From assembly GCF_035610345.1 (NCBI RefSeq), contig NZ_CP141215.1:150827-214826 (forward strand): 64,000 nt of DNA. The letters are read 5' to 3'. The notes under the pieces were generated by a model. The model saw nothing but the letters and a program-made list of their open reading frames with translations, did no database searches and had not been told where the DNA came from. A program made the position numbers and the translations under genes. Shown piece by piece: positions 53,365 through 62,514 of the stretch (position 1 is its first letter; each line of letters begins with the position of its first letter). The stretch is from Sinorhizobium meliloti. Its GTDB lineage: Bacteria; Pseudomonadota; Alphaproteobacteria; Rhizobiales; Rhizobiaceae.

Positions 53365-54657
53365 ATGAAGGTTCTCTACGGAATTGCCATTGTTCTTATC
53401 GTTTTTGCAGCCGCAGCTGTCGCCTACGCGGTCAGCCCACGTGCGCTCGAGGCCGTTGAACGCCCCGATCCACAGAGCTTCGACACGGCTGTCGTCGCCC
53501 ATGGTGAACGCCTGGCACTGATCGGAAACTGCGCCGAGTGCCACACGGCCGAACTGGGTGAAGCCTTTGCAGGCGGCCGACCGATCCCCACTCCCCTCGG
53601 CATCATCTACGCGACGAACATCACGCCGGACCCGGCGACCGGCATCGGCACAAGGTCACGAGAAGCCTTCCGCCGGTCGATGTACGAAGGCCTCGACAGA
53701 GAGGGAGAACACCTCTACCCGGCCTTTCCCTACCATCATTTCACAAAGGTGATGCCGGAGGACATCGACGCCCTCTACGCCTATCTCATGACGCGTGAGC
53801 CCGTGCGGAACGAGGCGCCAGCAAACGAGCTAACATTTCCGTTCAACCTGAGGCCATTATTGGCCGGTTGGAAGCTGCTCTATCTTGATGACCGGCGTTT
53901 CGCCGGTCTCGCCGGTGCGGACGAGCAGGTGAACCGCGGCGCCTACCTTGTGCAGGGGCTGGCGCATTGCGGCGGGTGCCACACGCCGCGCAATGCCCTG
54001 CAAGCCGAAAAAGTGGACCAATTCCTCCAAGGCGAGGTCACGGAAAACTGGTATGCACCGGCGATCGCGGGCGATGTCCCGGCGGCAGTGAGGTGGAATG
54101 AAGAGCAGATCACCGGTTATCTGACGGGCCGGTGGGTCGAGCAGCACGGTGTTGCCCTAGGGCCCATGGCGCCCGTCGCCCATAATCTCTCGCGCGTCAC
54201 ACGCGACGACGTCGAAGCGATCTCGGCCTATATTGCCTCGCTCATGCAAAACGACAAAGCCGCGACCGAGGCTGAGGTCACCGGCGCAGTGGGAGAGCCG
54301 CCCGATAGCGGCGACATCGGCGCGGTCATTTATGCCGGCGCTTGCGCGGTTTGCCACGAAGCGAGCCCTACACCCTTCGCGGCCGGCTTGCCCCTTACTT
54401 TCAGCACGTCACTTCGTATCCCAACCCCGCTGAACCTGATCCAGATCATAGAGGATGGCGTGAAGCCGCCCGAAGGCCGCCCAGGCCATTATATGCCGGG
54501 TTTTGCCGGTGCTCTGACGGAAGAGCAGCTGGTCGCACTTGCCTCCTATCTGCGCGAGCGTTTCGCCGGGCTCGAGCCCTGGGCCGACATCGGCGACGTC
54601 GTCGCTAAAACAAGCGGGACGGATAGCTCCGGAACCGACACAGCCGAAGTGGAGTGA
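53365..54657 (+). CDS. Membrane-anchored triheme cytochrome c
   Basis: ATG 53365 is preceded by AGGAGG at a good distance. The 430-residue protein has an N-terminal helix (LYGIAIVLIVFAAAAVAYAV) and three heme motifs, CAECH, CGGCH and CAVCH, each followed by a Met-containing loop (KVMPEDI, GPMAPVAHN, HYMPGFAG). This is the electron-transfer subunit that works with periplasmic dehydrogenases such as the molybdenum hydroxylase encoded immediately downstream. Together they resemble nicotinate or aldehyde dehydrogenase complexes. Confidence 0.88.
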   Translation: MKVLYGIAIVLIVFAAAAVAYAVSPRALEAVERPDPQSFDTAVVAHGERLALIGNCAECHTAELGEAFAGGRPIPTPLGIIYATNITPDPATGIGTRSREAFRRSMYEGLDREGEHLYPAFPYHHFTKVMPEDIDALYAYLMTREPVRNEAPANELTFPFNLRPLLAGWKLLYLDDRRFAGLAGADEQVNRGAYLVQGLAHCGGCHTPRNALQAEKVDQFLQGEVTENWYAPAIAGDVPAAVRWNEEQITGYLTGRWVEQHGVALGPMAPVAHNLSRVTRDDVEAISAYIASLMQNDKAATEAEVTGAVGEPPDSGDIGAVIYAGACAVCHEASPTPFAAGLPLTFSTSLRIPTPLNLIQIIEDGVKPPEGRPGHYMPGFAGALTEEQLVALASYLRERFAGLEPWADIGDVVAKTSGTDSSGTDTAEVE

Positions 54658-54662
54658 GGCAA

Positions 54663-55154
54663 ATGATCACCCTGAGAGTCAACGGCAGCACTTTGGAAAC
54701 GGACAGCGACCCTGAGACGCCGCTGCTCTACGTTTTGCGCAATGACATGGAGCTCAATGGCGCCAAGTTCGGTTGCGGACTGGGTCAATGCGGCTCCTGC
54801 ACGGTGCTCGCCGACAACATGCCCATCTTTTCCTGCCTCACCCCAATTGCCATGCTCGCAGACCGCGACGTCACCACGCTCGAAGGACTAGGCTCCATCG
54901 ATGCGCCAGGCCCTGTGCAACGCGCCTTCATCGAAGAGCAGGCTGCACAATGCGGCTACTGCATTCCCGGCATGATCATGCGTGCGCATGCCCTTCTAAT
55001 GAAGAATTCCGCTCCGGACGAAGCGGCCATCCGCGACGCGCTTGAGCCTTCACTCTGTCGCTGCGGCACGCACATGCGCATCCTGCGCGCCGTGCGCCGG
55101 GCGAGCGAAGGCTTTCAGGAACAGACGTCTGCCGCACGGGAGAGAAACCGATGA
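54663..55154 (+). CDS. (2Fe-2S) subunit of a xanthine dehydrogenase family enzyme
   Basis: A 163-residue small subunit. ATG 54663 follows the cytochrome stop by five bases. The plant-type ferredoxin cluster shows as FGCGLGQCGSCTVL with a further Cys (FSCL), and the second cluster as QCGYCIPGMIM with LCRCGTH. It carries electrons from the molybdenum site to the cytochrome c partner. It corresponds to IorA/NicA-type subunits. Its stop overlaps the large-subunit start (ATGA at 55151-55154). Confidence 0.92.
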   Translation: MITLRVNGSTLETDSDPETPLLYVLRNDMELNGAKFGCGLGQCGSCTVLADNMPIFSCLTPIAMLADRDVTTLEGLGSIDAPGPVQRAFIEEQAAQCGYCIPGMIMRAHALLMKNSAPDEAAIRDALEPSLCRCGTHMRILRAVRRASEGFQEQTSAARERNR

Positions 55155-57397
55155 CCGCCCTTGGCCAATGGGAAATACGGCGCCGCGAGCTTCTCAAGGG
55201 GGGTGGCGCGCTTGTGCTGTATTTTACAATGTCACCTGCGCGGCTTGTGGCCCAGGAAACAGCCCCAAACCCACCTCCTCCGCCCGAGCTTCCAGGAAGC
55301 CTTTCCGAGTTTCCGTTCCTCGATGCGTGGATTCGCATCGACAGCGACGAGGCCATCACCGTTTTCACCGGCAAAGCCGAGCTCGGACAGGGCATCCGGA
55401 CAGCTCTTACTCAAGTCGCAGCCGAACAGCTCAAGGTGGACTTTTCCCGCATTAAGCTGCTCACCGCCGACACGGCGCAGACGCCGAACGAGGGCTATAC
55501 GGCGGCCAGCCATTCCATGGAAAAGAGCGGCACCGCCATTCTGCACGCAGCAGCCTATCTCCGCCGAATGATGATCGGACTTGCGGCCGAGGAACTCGGT
55601 ATCGCTGCGGACAATCTCAGAGTAGAGGACGGCGTTGTCATCAGCAGTGCCGGTGAAAGACGAAGTTACGGACAACTCGTCAGCGGAAAATCACTTCATG
55701 TGACGGTGGAAGACCAAACGGGGGCTTTCGCGCCTGAGAACTATACCGTCATGGGGCAATCGGTGCCACGGGTCGACATTCCGGGCAAGCTCACGGGCGA
55801 GCCATCCTACGTCCACGACCTGCGATTGGAGCGCATGGTCCATGGGCGCATCGTGCGTCCGCCGAGACGTGGCGCCCGCCTTGTCAATCTCGATACATCG
55901 AACGTCGATCAGATGCCTGGCGTCCTAAATGTCGTCCGTGACGGCAACTATCTCGGCGTGATTACGGAGGGAGAGTTTCAGGCGATCAAGGCGATGCAGG
56001 CGCTTCAAGCGGCCGCCCAGTGGGAAGGAGGCGCTTCGCTGCCGTCCGATACCAGTATCTACGATCATCTCATGCAACTGCCGGCAGACAGCAGCGTGAT
56101 CAATGGGCCGCAAACACCGCAGTCGCCGCCGGAGGGGGCGCAGGCCGTCGAGGCCACCTACACGCGACCCTACCAGATGCACGGTTCTATTGGGCCGTCC
56201 TGCGCGGTCGGTCTCTTTCAGGACGGCCAGCTCACTATCTGGAGTCACACTCAGGGCGTTTACCCGGACCGTGCTGCCATCGCGGAGATGATGGAGATGG
56301 ACCAGCGATCGGTTCGTCTCATCCACATGGAGGGGGCGGGCTGTTATGGCCACAACGGCGCCGACGACGCGGCGGCCGACGCGGCCTTGCTAGCGCGTGC
56401 CGTTCCCGGTCGCCCCGTTCGCGTTCAGTGGATGCGCGACCACGAGCATCAATGGGAGCCCTATGGCTCGGCCATGGTCGTCAGAACGAGCGGCTCGGTT
56501 TCCGCTACAGGCGATATTTCGAGTTGGAACTACGAAGTGTGGAGCAATCCGCACACTACAAGACCTGGCCCGGCGGGAAACCTCCTTCCCGCTCAACTGA
56601 TCTCCGGCGCCTTCAGGCCGGAAGTGCCCACTAATATCCCGCAACCGGCCGGCGGCGCGGACCGGAACGCCGTCCCGGAATACAGTATCCCGAATGCTCG
56701 CGTTGTCGAACACTTCATCGCCGAGATGCCTTTGCGTACATCGGCCCTGCGCTCTCTCGGCGCCTACATGAACGTCTTTGCGCTGGAAAGCTTCATGGAC
56801 GAACTGGCGCTTGCCGCCGGCAGGGACCCGGTGGAGTTCCGTCTTGCCCGTCTGGAAGACTCGCGCGCCAAGGACGTGGTGACCACGGTTGCCGACGCAT
56901 TTGACTGGACCGGATGGGAGCGCAGGCCAGGACGCGGACGTGGATTTGCCTACGCTCGGTACAAGAACCTCGCCGCGTACTGCGCGGTCGCCATCGATCT
57001 CGACGTTGATGTGACAACTGGGCGCATCAAGCTCGGCCGCGCCGTGGCGGCCTGCGACAGTGGTCAGGTGGTCAATCCTGATGGCATTCGCAACCAAATC
57101 GAGGGCGGGCTGGTGCAATCGGCCAGCTGGACTCTGTTCGAGCAGGTCCGCTTCAACGCCGATGGTGTGCAGTCTGTGGATTGGGCCGGTTACCCGATTC
57201 TTCGTTTCCCGTCAGTGCCGGCGGCCGTGGAGGTTCATGTCATCGATCGTCCGGGAGAGCCTTTCCTCGGCACGGGCGAGGCCTCACAAGGCCCGGCCGC
57301 CGCGGCGATCGCCAATGCTGTGGCGGACGCGACTGGTGTGCGCATTCGAGACCTGCCGCTCCTGCCGGAGCGCGTACATGCCACTATGAGAGCGTGA
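55151..57397 (+). CDS. Molybdopterin-binding subunit of a xanthine dehydrogenase family enzyme
   Basis: A 748-residue catalytic subunit related to isoquinoline oxidoreductase IorB and to nicotinate and aldehyde dehydrogenases. A twin-arginine leader (RRRELLKGGGALVLYF) shows export in folded form. Conserved stretches include TVFTGKAELGQGIRTALTQVA, YVHDLRLERMVHGRIVRPP, TRPYQMHGSIGPSC and the end GTGEASQGPAAAAIANAVADATG, with the catalytic-type Glu in GEASQGPAA. It hydroxylates an aldehyde or heterocycle with water; the substrate is unknown. It works with the small subunit and the cytochrome upstream. Confidence 0.9.
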   Translation: MTALGQWEIRRRELLKGGGALVLYFTMSPARLVAQETAPNPPPPPELPGSLSEFPFLDAWIRIDSDEAITVFTGKAELGQGIRTALTQVAAEQLKVDFSRIKLLTADTAQTPNEGYTAASHSMEKSGTAILHAAAYLRRMMIGLAAEELGIAADNLRVEDGVVISSAGERRSYGQLVSGKSLHVTVEDQTGAFAPENYTVMGQSVPRVDIPGKLTGEPSYVHDLRLERMVHGRIVRPPRRGARLVNLDTSNVDQMPGVLNVVRDGNYLGVITEGEFQAIKAMQALQAAAQWEGGASLPSDTSIYDHLMQLPADSSVINGPQTPQSPPEGAQAVEATYTRPYQMHGSIGPSCAVGLFQDGQLTIWSHTQGVYPDRAAIAEMMEMDQRSVRLIHMEGAGCYGHNGADDAAADAALLARAVPGRPVRVQWMRDHEHQWEPYGSAMVVRTSGSVSATGDISSWNYEVWSNPHTTRPGPAGNLLPAQLISGAFRPEVPTNIPQPAGGADRNAVPEYSIPNARVVEHFIAEMPLRTSALRSLGAYMNVFALESFMDELALAAGRDPVEFRLARLEDSRAKDVVTTVADAFDWTGWERRPGRGRGFAYARYKNLAAYCAVAIDLDVDVTTGRIKLGRAVAACDSGQVVNPDGIRNQIEGGLVQSASWTLFEQVRFNADGVQSVDWAGYPILRFPSVPAAVEVHVIDRPGEPFLGTGEASQGPAAAAIANAVADATGVRIRDLPLLPERVHATMRA

Positions 57398-57515
57398 CGG
57401 AAAGACCGCCAAATATGTTCCATCTACTCTCCACGACGAATTTTCCGAGGCCGGCTTTGCGGGGCGTGGTTATCCCGCCTCAAAAAGTACAGCCTTGCTA
57501 GAGTTGAGGTGAGAT

Positions 57516-58592
57516 ATGACGAAGCTAAAGAATGGCGACATTGTTAGCATTCACTACACCGTGGAGCTGTCTGACGGCTCAGCGATCGTTACTTCGCACG
57601 GCCGCGAGCCGCTCGAGATTGAGATTGGCGCCGGCCAGATCATCGGTGGACTTGATCGCCGGATCAGCGGCATGTCCGTCGGGGAGATGAAGAAGGTCAC
57701 TATCCCTGCGGAAGAGGCATATGGTCCTCACGAAGCAGCCAAACTTCTGAAAATGCCGGGTTCGGGAGTTCCCCGAGGGACCACCGTCGGGACCAGATTG
57801 CGGGGAACCACTCCGGATGGGCACCACAAAGTATTCACCGTCACGGAGCTCTGCGACGAGAAAGTGACTCTGGACGCCAATCATCCCCTCGCAGGAGAGG
57901 ACTTGGTGTGTGAGGTCACAGTGCTCAACGTCGTTAAGACTTATCAGCGCGGTCGGCAGAAACGAAGGGCTAGTGGAGAGGGTGCGCCAGCAGCGTCCAG
58001 CCAGCGCGGCGATCAGGCGAGGGCACAATCAAGGAGGTACATCATGTCCGCGAAATCTGTTCACACTGAAGGTTGGCCGACGGAGTCCCGTGAAGCCGCA
58101 CAGCTAGTGATCGACAAATACGGAAAACCGAGTGAAATCACTGAATCTCAGCTGGTTTGGCATCGTCCGGGTCCATGGAAGCGGATCGTGGCGACCAAGG
58201 CCTTCTTTGATCACAACTTTCCCGCGCCGCATCGTGACTCGATCGAGTCAGTGATCGATTATCGGGTTCCACCGGAAAAGTTCTCGGAACTTGCGGCTTT
58301 TGACGGAAGTGTAATTGCTGAACGCACTGTTGGCGAAGTATCGGCTCGCTGCCATGACGAGCAGGCGAATTTCCTGGCCCTCAATCTCATGCATGACATC
58401 GTGACCGGCGCTAAGAGCGTCGATGAGGCACGCGCCTATTATGCCAAGGAATTCGTCGACTACCGCCGCAAGAAGCCAACTCCGTATATGGAGGGACTGC
58501 GTTTCGCTCCCGCTAACGGCAGCGCCGCCGATCCTGATATCCGCTTGTTATCAGACGCGGATCTGGAGAGGGCGAAACGTGAAGGCGAGTAG
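57516..58592 (+). CDS. FKBP-type peptidyl-prolyl isomerase read in frame into a second protein
   Basis: The 358-codon frame starts at ATG 57516 (GAGGTGAG upstream). Residues 1-150 are an FKBP/SlyD-type isomerase: GDIVSIHYTVELSDGSAIV, GAGQIIGGLDRRISGMSVGE and IPAEEAYGPHEAAK, with a SlyD-like insert and no metal-binding tail. A basic linker then leads without a stop into a separate conserved protein from codon 177. Because a strong ribosome-binding site precedes that codon, either a fusion protein or two products may be made. The isomerase would help fold secreted enzymes of this block. Loss of the FKBP stop codon is a simple explanation. Confidence 0.75.
   Translation: MTKLKNGDIVSIHYTVELSDGSAIVTSHGREPLEIEIGAGQIIGGLDRRISGMSVGEMKKVTIPAEEAYGPHEAAKLLKMPGSGVPRGTTVGTRLRGTTPDGHHKVFTVTELCDEKVTLDANHPLAGEDLVCEVTVLNVVKTYQRGRQKRRASGEGAPAASSQRGDQARAQSRRYIMSAKSVHTEGWPTESREAAQLVIDKYGKPSEITESQLVWHRPGPWKRIVATKAFFDHNFPAPHRDSIESVIDYRVPPEKFSELAAFDGSVIAERTVGEVSARCHDEQANFLALNLMHDIVTGAKSVDEARAYYAKEFVDYRRKKPTPYMEGLRFAPANGSAADPDIRLLSDADLERAKREGE
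58044..58592 (+). CDS. Conserved hypothetical protein, likely independent internal start
   Basis: ATG 58044 is preceded by AAGGAGG at a 6-base spacing. It encodes 182 residues: GWPTESREAAQLVIDKYGKP, then WKRIVATKAFFDHNFPAPHRD, VGEVSARCHDEQANFLALNL and FVDYRRKKPTPYMEGLRF. I recall this as a free-standing hypothetical protein of alphaproteobacteria; no function is known. Here it is in frame with the FKBP gene and could also be made as its C-terminal half. The HDEQANFLALN and HNFPAPH parts might bind a metal, but that is a guess. Confidence 0.6.
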   Translation: MSAKSVHTEGWPTESREAAQLVIDKYGKPSEITESQLVWHRPGPWKRIVATKAFFDHNFPAPHRDSIESVIDYRVPPEKFSELAAFDGSVIAERTVGEVSARCHDEQANFLALNLMHDIVTGAKSVDEARAYYAKEFVDYRRKKPTPYMEGLRFAPANGSAADPDIRLLSDADLERAKREGE

Positions 58593-58815
58593 AGGCCAGT
58601 CGACATTAGCGAATTACGCCGGTTACGCCGATAGGACGGAGTAGATAGGGAGCTTGTGCCTTGCATAGGTCGGGCAATGTGGACAGACCGCCGTAGCTTG
58701 CGGCGCACCATCGCCCGACGAGCCTGCAGCCTGGGAATGCGGCGCTTCGCCTCAACCGGCGGATCCTATGGAGTTACTTCAGCAGAAAGATAACGACAGA
58801 CGAAGGGAGGAGCGA

Positions 58816-60144
58816 ATGGCTGTTCACACACAAAAAGGCCAGATTCAGCAGATTTTCACGTCCGAGGATATCCGCACACCGCGCCAAGAGTATCCCCAAG
58901 GCTTCGGGCGGATTTGCGCGGACCGGCGCGGCTTTCTACAAAACGCAGGGCTTGCGGCACTCGGGGCGGCGCTCGGCGCGGCAATACCTTTCTACCGCCA
59001 TTTTCCAACCGGGCTGATGCCGATTGCCTTCGCCCAGGATACCGGCGCGGAGCTCATGAAGGAGAAGGATGGGCTGACCGTCTTGAGTGATCGACCTCTC
59101 AATGCCGAGACGCCCGCGCATCTGCTGGATGATGATATAACGCCCTATTCGCGTCTCTTCATCCGCTCGAACGGGCTTATCCCTCAGACGGCGATTGACA
59201 AGAATGCCGAGGGTTGGGCTCTCAAAATCGATGGAGTGGTGAACGAGGAGCTTTCACTTAGTCTCCACGATCTCAAGAACGATTTCGAGAACGTGACGTT
59301 GGCGCTGGTCCTCGAGTGCGCTGGCAACGGCCGCGCCTTCTTCGAGCCCGGCGCATCTGGCAACCAGTGGACGGTCGGCGCCGTCGGCTGTCCGGAATGG
59401 ACGGGTGTGCGTCTGCGGGATGTCCTGCAGAAGGCCGGCGTCAAGCCTTCGGCCGTCTACACCGGCCACTATGGCAATGATGTGGACATCTCGGGAGATC
59501 AGGACAATGTCGTGATTTCTCGCGGCGTGCCGATCGAGAAGGCGATGGAGCCCGAGACGCTGATCGTGTGGGCGATGAACGGCAAGGATTTGGCGGCGCT
59601 CCACGGCTTCCCGCTGCGGCTGGTCATCCCTGGATACCCAGGTTCCGCCTCGCAGAAATTCCTGACCCGCATCTGGGTTCGCGATCAAATTCACGACGGA
59701 GAGAAAATGGGCGGTCATTCCTATCGCCTGCCTGCCTATCCGGTCGCTCCGGGAACGGAGGTGCCGGAAGCGGACATGGAAATCCTCACCGTCATGCCGG
59801 TGAAGTCAATCGTGACCGCACCCGCCACCGGATCGAATGTTTCGGCCGGCCAGGCGACGGAAGTCCGGGGCCATGCATGGGCCGGCAACGGCGATGTCAA
59901 GGCCATGCACGTTTCGCTCGATTTCGGCAAAAGTTGGCAGGAAGCGACGCTGGAGTCTCCGAGGAACAAATTTGCCTGGCAGCGCTGGCGCGCGAATGTC
60001 ACCCCCCCGGAAAAGGGCTATTATGAGGTCTGGGCGCGAGCGACCGACATGAACGACGTCATGCAACCACCCGTGACGCCCGGCTGGAACCCGCGCGGTT
60101 ACGGCAACAACATGATCCATCGGATCGCGCTTTTTGCGCAATGA
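58816..60144 (+). CDS. soxC: Sulfite dehydrogenase molybdenum subunit (SoxC/SorA-like)
   Basis: ATG 58816 (GGGAGGAG upstream) gives a 442-residue protein. A twin-arginine-like leader (DRRGFLQNAGLAALGAALG) precedes the sulfite oxidase fold: HLLDDDITPYSRLFIRSNG, the cofactor cysteine in LVLECAGNGRAFF, CPEWTGVRLRDVL and a C-terminal Mo-co dimerisation domain (GHAWAGNGDVKAMHVSLDFG). It oxidises sulfite or, in Sox systems, protein-bound sulfane sulfur, passing electrons to the cytochrome c encoded next. No other sox genes are in the window, so a stand-alone sulfite dehydrogenase is more likely. Confidence 0.9.
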   Translation: MAVHTQKGQIQQIFTSEDIRTPRQEYPQGFGRICADRRGFLQNAGLAALGAALGAAIPFYRHFPTGLMPIAFAQDTGAELMKEKDGLTVLSDRPLNAETPAHLLDDDITPYSRLFIRSNGLIPQTAIDKNAEGWALKIDGVVNEELSLSLHDLKNDFENVTLALVLECAGNGRAFFEPGASGNQWTVGAVGCPEWTGVRLRDVLQKAGVKPSAVYTGHYGNDVDISGDQDNVVISRGVPIEKAMEPETLIVWAMNGKDLAALHGFPLRLVIPGYPGSASQKFLTRIWVRDQIHDGEKMGGHSYRLPAYPVAPGTEVPEADMEILTVMPVKSIVTAPATGSNVSAGQATEVRGHAWAGNGDVKAMHVSLDFGKSWQEATLESPRNKFAWQRWRANVTPPEKGYYEVWARATDMNDVMQPPVTPGWNPRGYGNNMIHRIALFAQ

Positions 60145-60157
60145 GCAGAGCGGAAAC

Positions 60158-60607
60158 GTGAGAAGAGTCTTCGCTGCCGACTGCCTGAACTCAACCGGCG
60201 GGGCATGCCGGTTGAGCGTCGCCGCTGCCTGTCTACTTGTCGGCATAGGGATGGGCCCCGCCGCACATGCGACTGAGCCATCGTTCCAACTGGCGCAACA
60301 GGCCGGCGCGCCCGGATACGACCCGATGCGAAGAGGCAGCGGAAGACCCGCCGTGCGGAGGGAACCACCGCCGCCGAGTAACCCGGAACTCGGCGGTTTG
60401 CCGGAGGCTGCCGGCGCGGAAGAGACTTATTATCTTTGCTCGGCCTGCCACTCGATTGCACTGGTGACCCAGCAGCGGCTCACGGACGAGAGATGGAACT
60501 ACCTATGGGACTGGATGGTGCGCGAACAGGGCATGCCCGAGCAGGATGAGGAGACGCGCCAGGCGATCCTTAGCTATCTCCAAACACACTTTTCCTCCGA
60601 ACGGTAA
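60158..60607 (+). CDS. Monoheme cytochrome c of the sulfite dehydrogenase (SoxD/SorB-like)
   Basis: I prefer GTG 60158, 13 bases after the soxC stop, over the upstream TTG. The 149-residue product has a signal peptide (LSVAAACLLVGIGMGPAAHA), a Pro-rich linker and one heme site, CSACH, with a likely axial Met in DWMVREQGMPEQD. It is the electron acceptor of the sulfite dehydrogenase. It is shorter than diheme SoxD, closer to SorB. Confidence 0.82.
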   Translation: MRRVFAADCLNSTGGACRLSVAAACLLVGIGMGPAAHATEPSFQLAQQAGAPGYDPMRRGSGRPAVRREPPPPSNPELGGLPEAAGAEETYYLCSACHSIALVTQQRLTDERWNYLWDWMVREQGMPEQDEETRQAILSYLQTHFSSER

Positions 60608-60781
60608 GGCGTCTTTAATCGCTGAAAGGGCCGCAGCGGCGACCAGCGTGCAGCGACTGAGATAGTCGATCCATCCACCCGGTTATCTTGGGCCGACCGA
60701 AACACCGGTTCGCCGGGCTTGGCGGCGCGGGTAACGGACGCCTCGCATGCCGGGCGATAAGTCCCGCACGCACGCGGCCGG

Positions 60782-61292
60782 TCACGAAGGGCATCGCCAC
60801 AGTTCTTGGGTCTGTGATGAGCCCTTGGCTTGGATCCGCATGCGGTCCGGGCCCTCTCGCCGGAGCAGGAACTCACGCTCGGAGCGAGCCGTCCTCAGAC
60901 ACGCACATGGCTGCAAGCTGGCCATTTTCATTTTCTCCGGTTTTCCTGATGTCGCGCACGCTGCACGTCTGACCCTGCCAGCGAAGAAGCGTGTCGGTCA
61001 GGAACTGAGGCTTCGGCTCATCTGAGCGGCAGAGTGAAATGTCCTCGACCCAGCGACCGTGGATTTGAACAATGTTCTGGTCCCGCGGCTGAATCTCTGA
61101 AGGGAGCGTCTGCGGTCGCGGGGGTCTGTCCGGAATTCGCACGGCAGGATTTTCTTCAATTGGCTGCGAGCTTGCCACACCTGCGCAGCCGAGGGCTGCT
61201 CCAAGGCCGATCTCCATAATCAAAGAACAACGCCCCACCAGCGCTGGGAAGATGAGGCGGAAAGATAGGCTTCGCGAATTGAATACCGACAT
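60782..61292 (-). pseudogene. Secreted hypothetical protein, single frameshift
   Basis: ATG 61292 starts MSVFNSRSLSFRLIFPALVG, a signal-type N-terminus, then a Pro-rich linker (RIPDRPPRPQTLPSEIQPRD) and a small domain with three cysteines (SLCRSDE, QTCSVRD and AAMCVSEDG). As read it stops at 60873, but near 60878 another frame continues EREFLLRREGPDRMRIQAKG and ends QELWRCPS at 60782, adding a fourth cysteine. The full protein of about 169 residues would be a small disulfide-bonded periplasmic protein. No family is recognised. Confidence 0.5.
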
Positions 61293-61312
61293 GGGAAAAA
61301 CCTCCGACCTGT

Positions 61313-62380
61313 TCAGCGTCCCGTTTCGGAAGCCGGTTTCCTGTCGGAAACGCGGTCCGGGCGGTCGCCGTTGTGTTGCGTTTCCTCCAGCCACAGAACT
61401 TTTACCAGCACCACCGACAAAACCGTGAGCGGCGCGGCAAGCACGACCCCCATTGGGCCGAGAATGATGCCGAAGGCAATGATGGCGAAGACTGCGAGGG
61501 CAGGGGGTAAGTCGACCGCCTTGCGCTGAATCATCGGCGCGATGAACAGTCCCTCCGCCTGCTGGATGGCAAAATACAACGCGAACACTAGCGCGGCCTT
61601 CGTCGGGCTCTCGGCCAAGCCGACAGCGAGGGCCGGCACGGCGCTGATCACGGGGCCAACATATGGAACAAACTCAAGCAGGCCGGCCAGAAAGCCGAGC
61701 GCGATTGCAGAGGGGATTCCCAAGGCGAACAGCCCCAGCGTAGTGAGAACGCCAACTGCAATCATCGCCAGGAATTGGCCTAGCAACCAAATTCGCAGCG
61801 CCCGTGCGACCTCGGAGGTGGCACTGGCCCCTCTAGAACGCCAATTGGGTGGAAGAAGCCTAAGAAAACCACCGCGATAGACCGCGGGCCTTGCAGCAAG
61901 GTAAATGCCCCCGGCGACGACCAGGAGAGTTTCTATCAGCGTCGAGTAGACGACGCTGGAGACTCCTGAGATTCCCTGGAGCAGTGACATGTCCCGAAAT
62001 ACACGCCGCGCCTGCTGCTCCAGCCATCGCCATGGGTCCTCGAGCCCCAACCAGTTTCCAATCGAGATCGCGAGATCGGGAGCGCGCCTGGCCAGCTGAG
62101 TAATTTCCCCCGTGACCTGTGCACCAAGCAGCGACGAGAACCCGGCTACTCCGGAAATTACGGCAACGACCACGACAAGGAGAGACAAATACCAGCCGAT
62201 GCCGGAACGCTCGTCGATGATCTTCGCCAGCGAACTGAATGCGATCGCCAAAAGTGCTGCGGCGAAACCCAACAACAATAGGTGACGGAGCTGCCAGAGG
62301 AGGAGGCCCGCGATGATCAGAGCCGCGCTCGGCAGGAGAACACCCGTCGCAAAGCCTGCAGATCTGGGATTTTCAGCCAT
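61313..62380 (-). CDS. AI-2E family transporter
   Basis: A 355-residue membrane protein (ATG 62380; the frame is open to 62425). Seven to eight helices are seen, with the family signature LGIPSAIALGFLAGLLEFVPYVGP and, near the end, PMIQRKAVDLPPALAVFAI and FGIILGPMGVVLAAPL. The AI-2E (formerly UPF0118/PerM) family includes exporters of autoinducer-2 and Na/H antiporters; the substrate here is not known. The C-terminus is a charged tail. The gene lies 20 bases downstream-wise from the secreted hypothetical gene in the same direction and probably shares its transcript. Confidence 0.85.
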   Translation of the reverse strand: MAENPRSAGFATGVLLPSAALIIAGLLLWQLRHLLLLGFAAALLAIAFSSLAKIIDERSGIGWYLSLLVVVVAVISGVAGFSSLLGAQVTGEITQLARRAPDLAISIGNWLGLEDPWRWLEQQARRVFRDMSLLQGISGVSSVVYSTLIETLLVVAGGIYLAARPAVYRGGFLRLLPPNWRSRGASATSEVARALRIWLLGQFLAMIAVGVLTTLGLFALGIPSAIALGFLAGLLEFVPYVGPVISAVPALAVGLAESPTKAALVFALYFAIQQAEGLFIAPMIQRKAVDLPPALAVFAIIAFGIILGPMGVVLAAPLTVLSVVLVKVLWLEETQHNGDRPDRVSDRKPASETGR

Positions 62381-62514
62381 TCGGGGCCCTGCTTCGATCA
62401 AGAATCGGAGAGCAATGTCTACCACTCAGCCGACCACTGGCGCGGCTGCCAAGCTCCTACCGGTAATCAGGGTAGGGGAGTGCCCTTGGGCAGTCCCCCA
62501 CCCGGAGCTATTCA

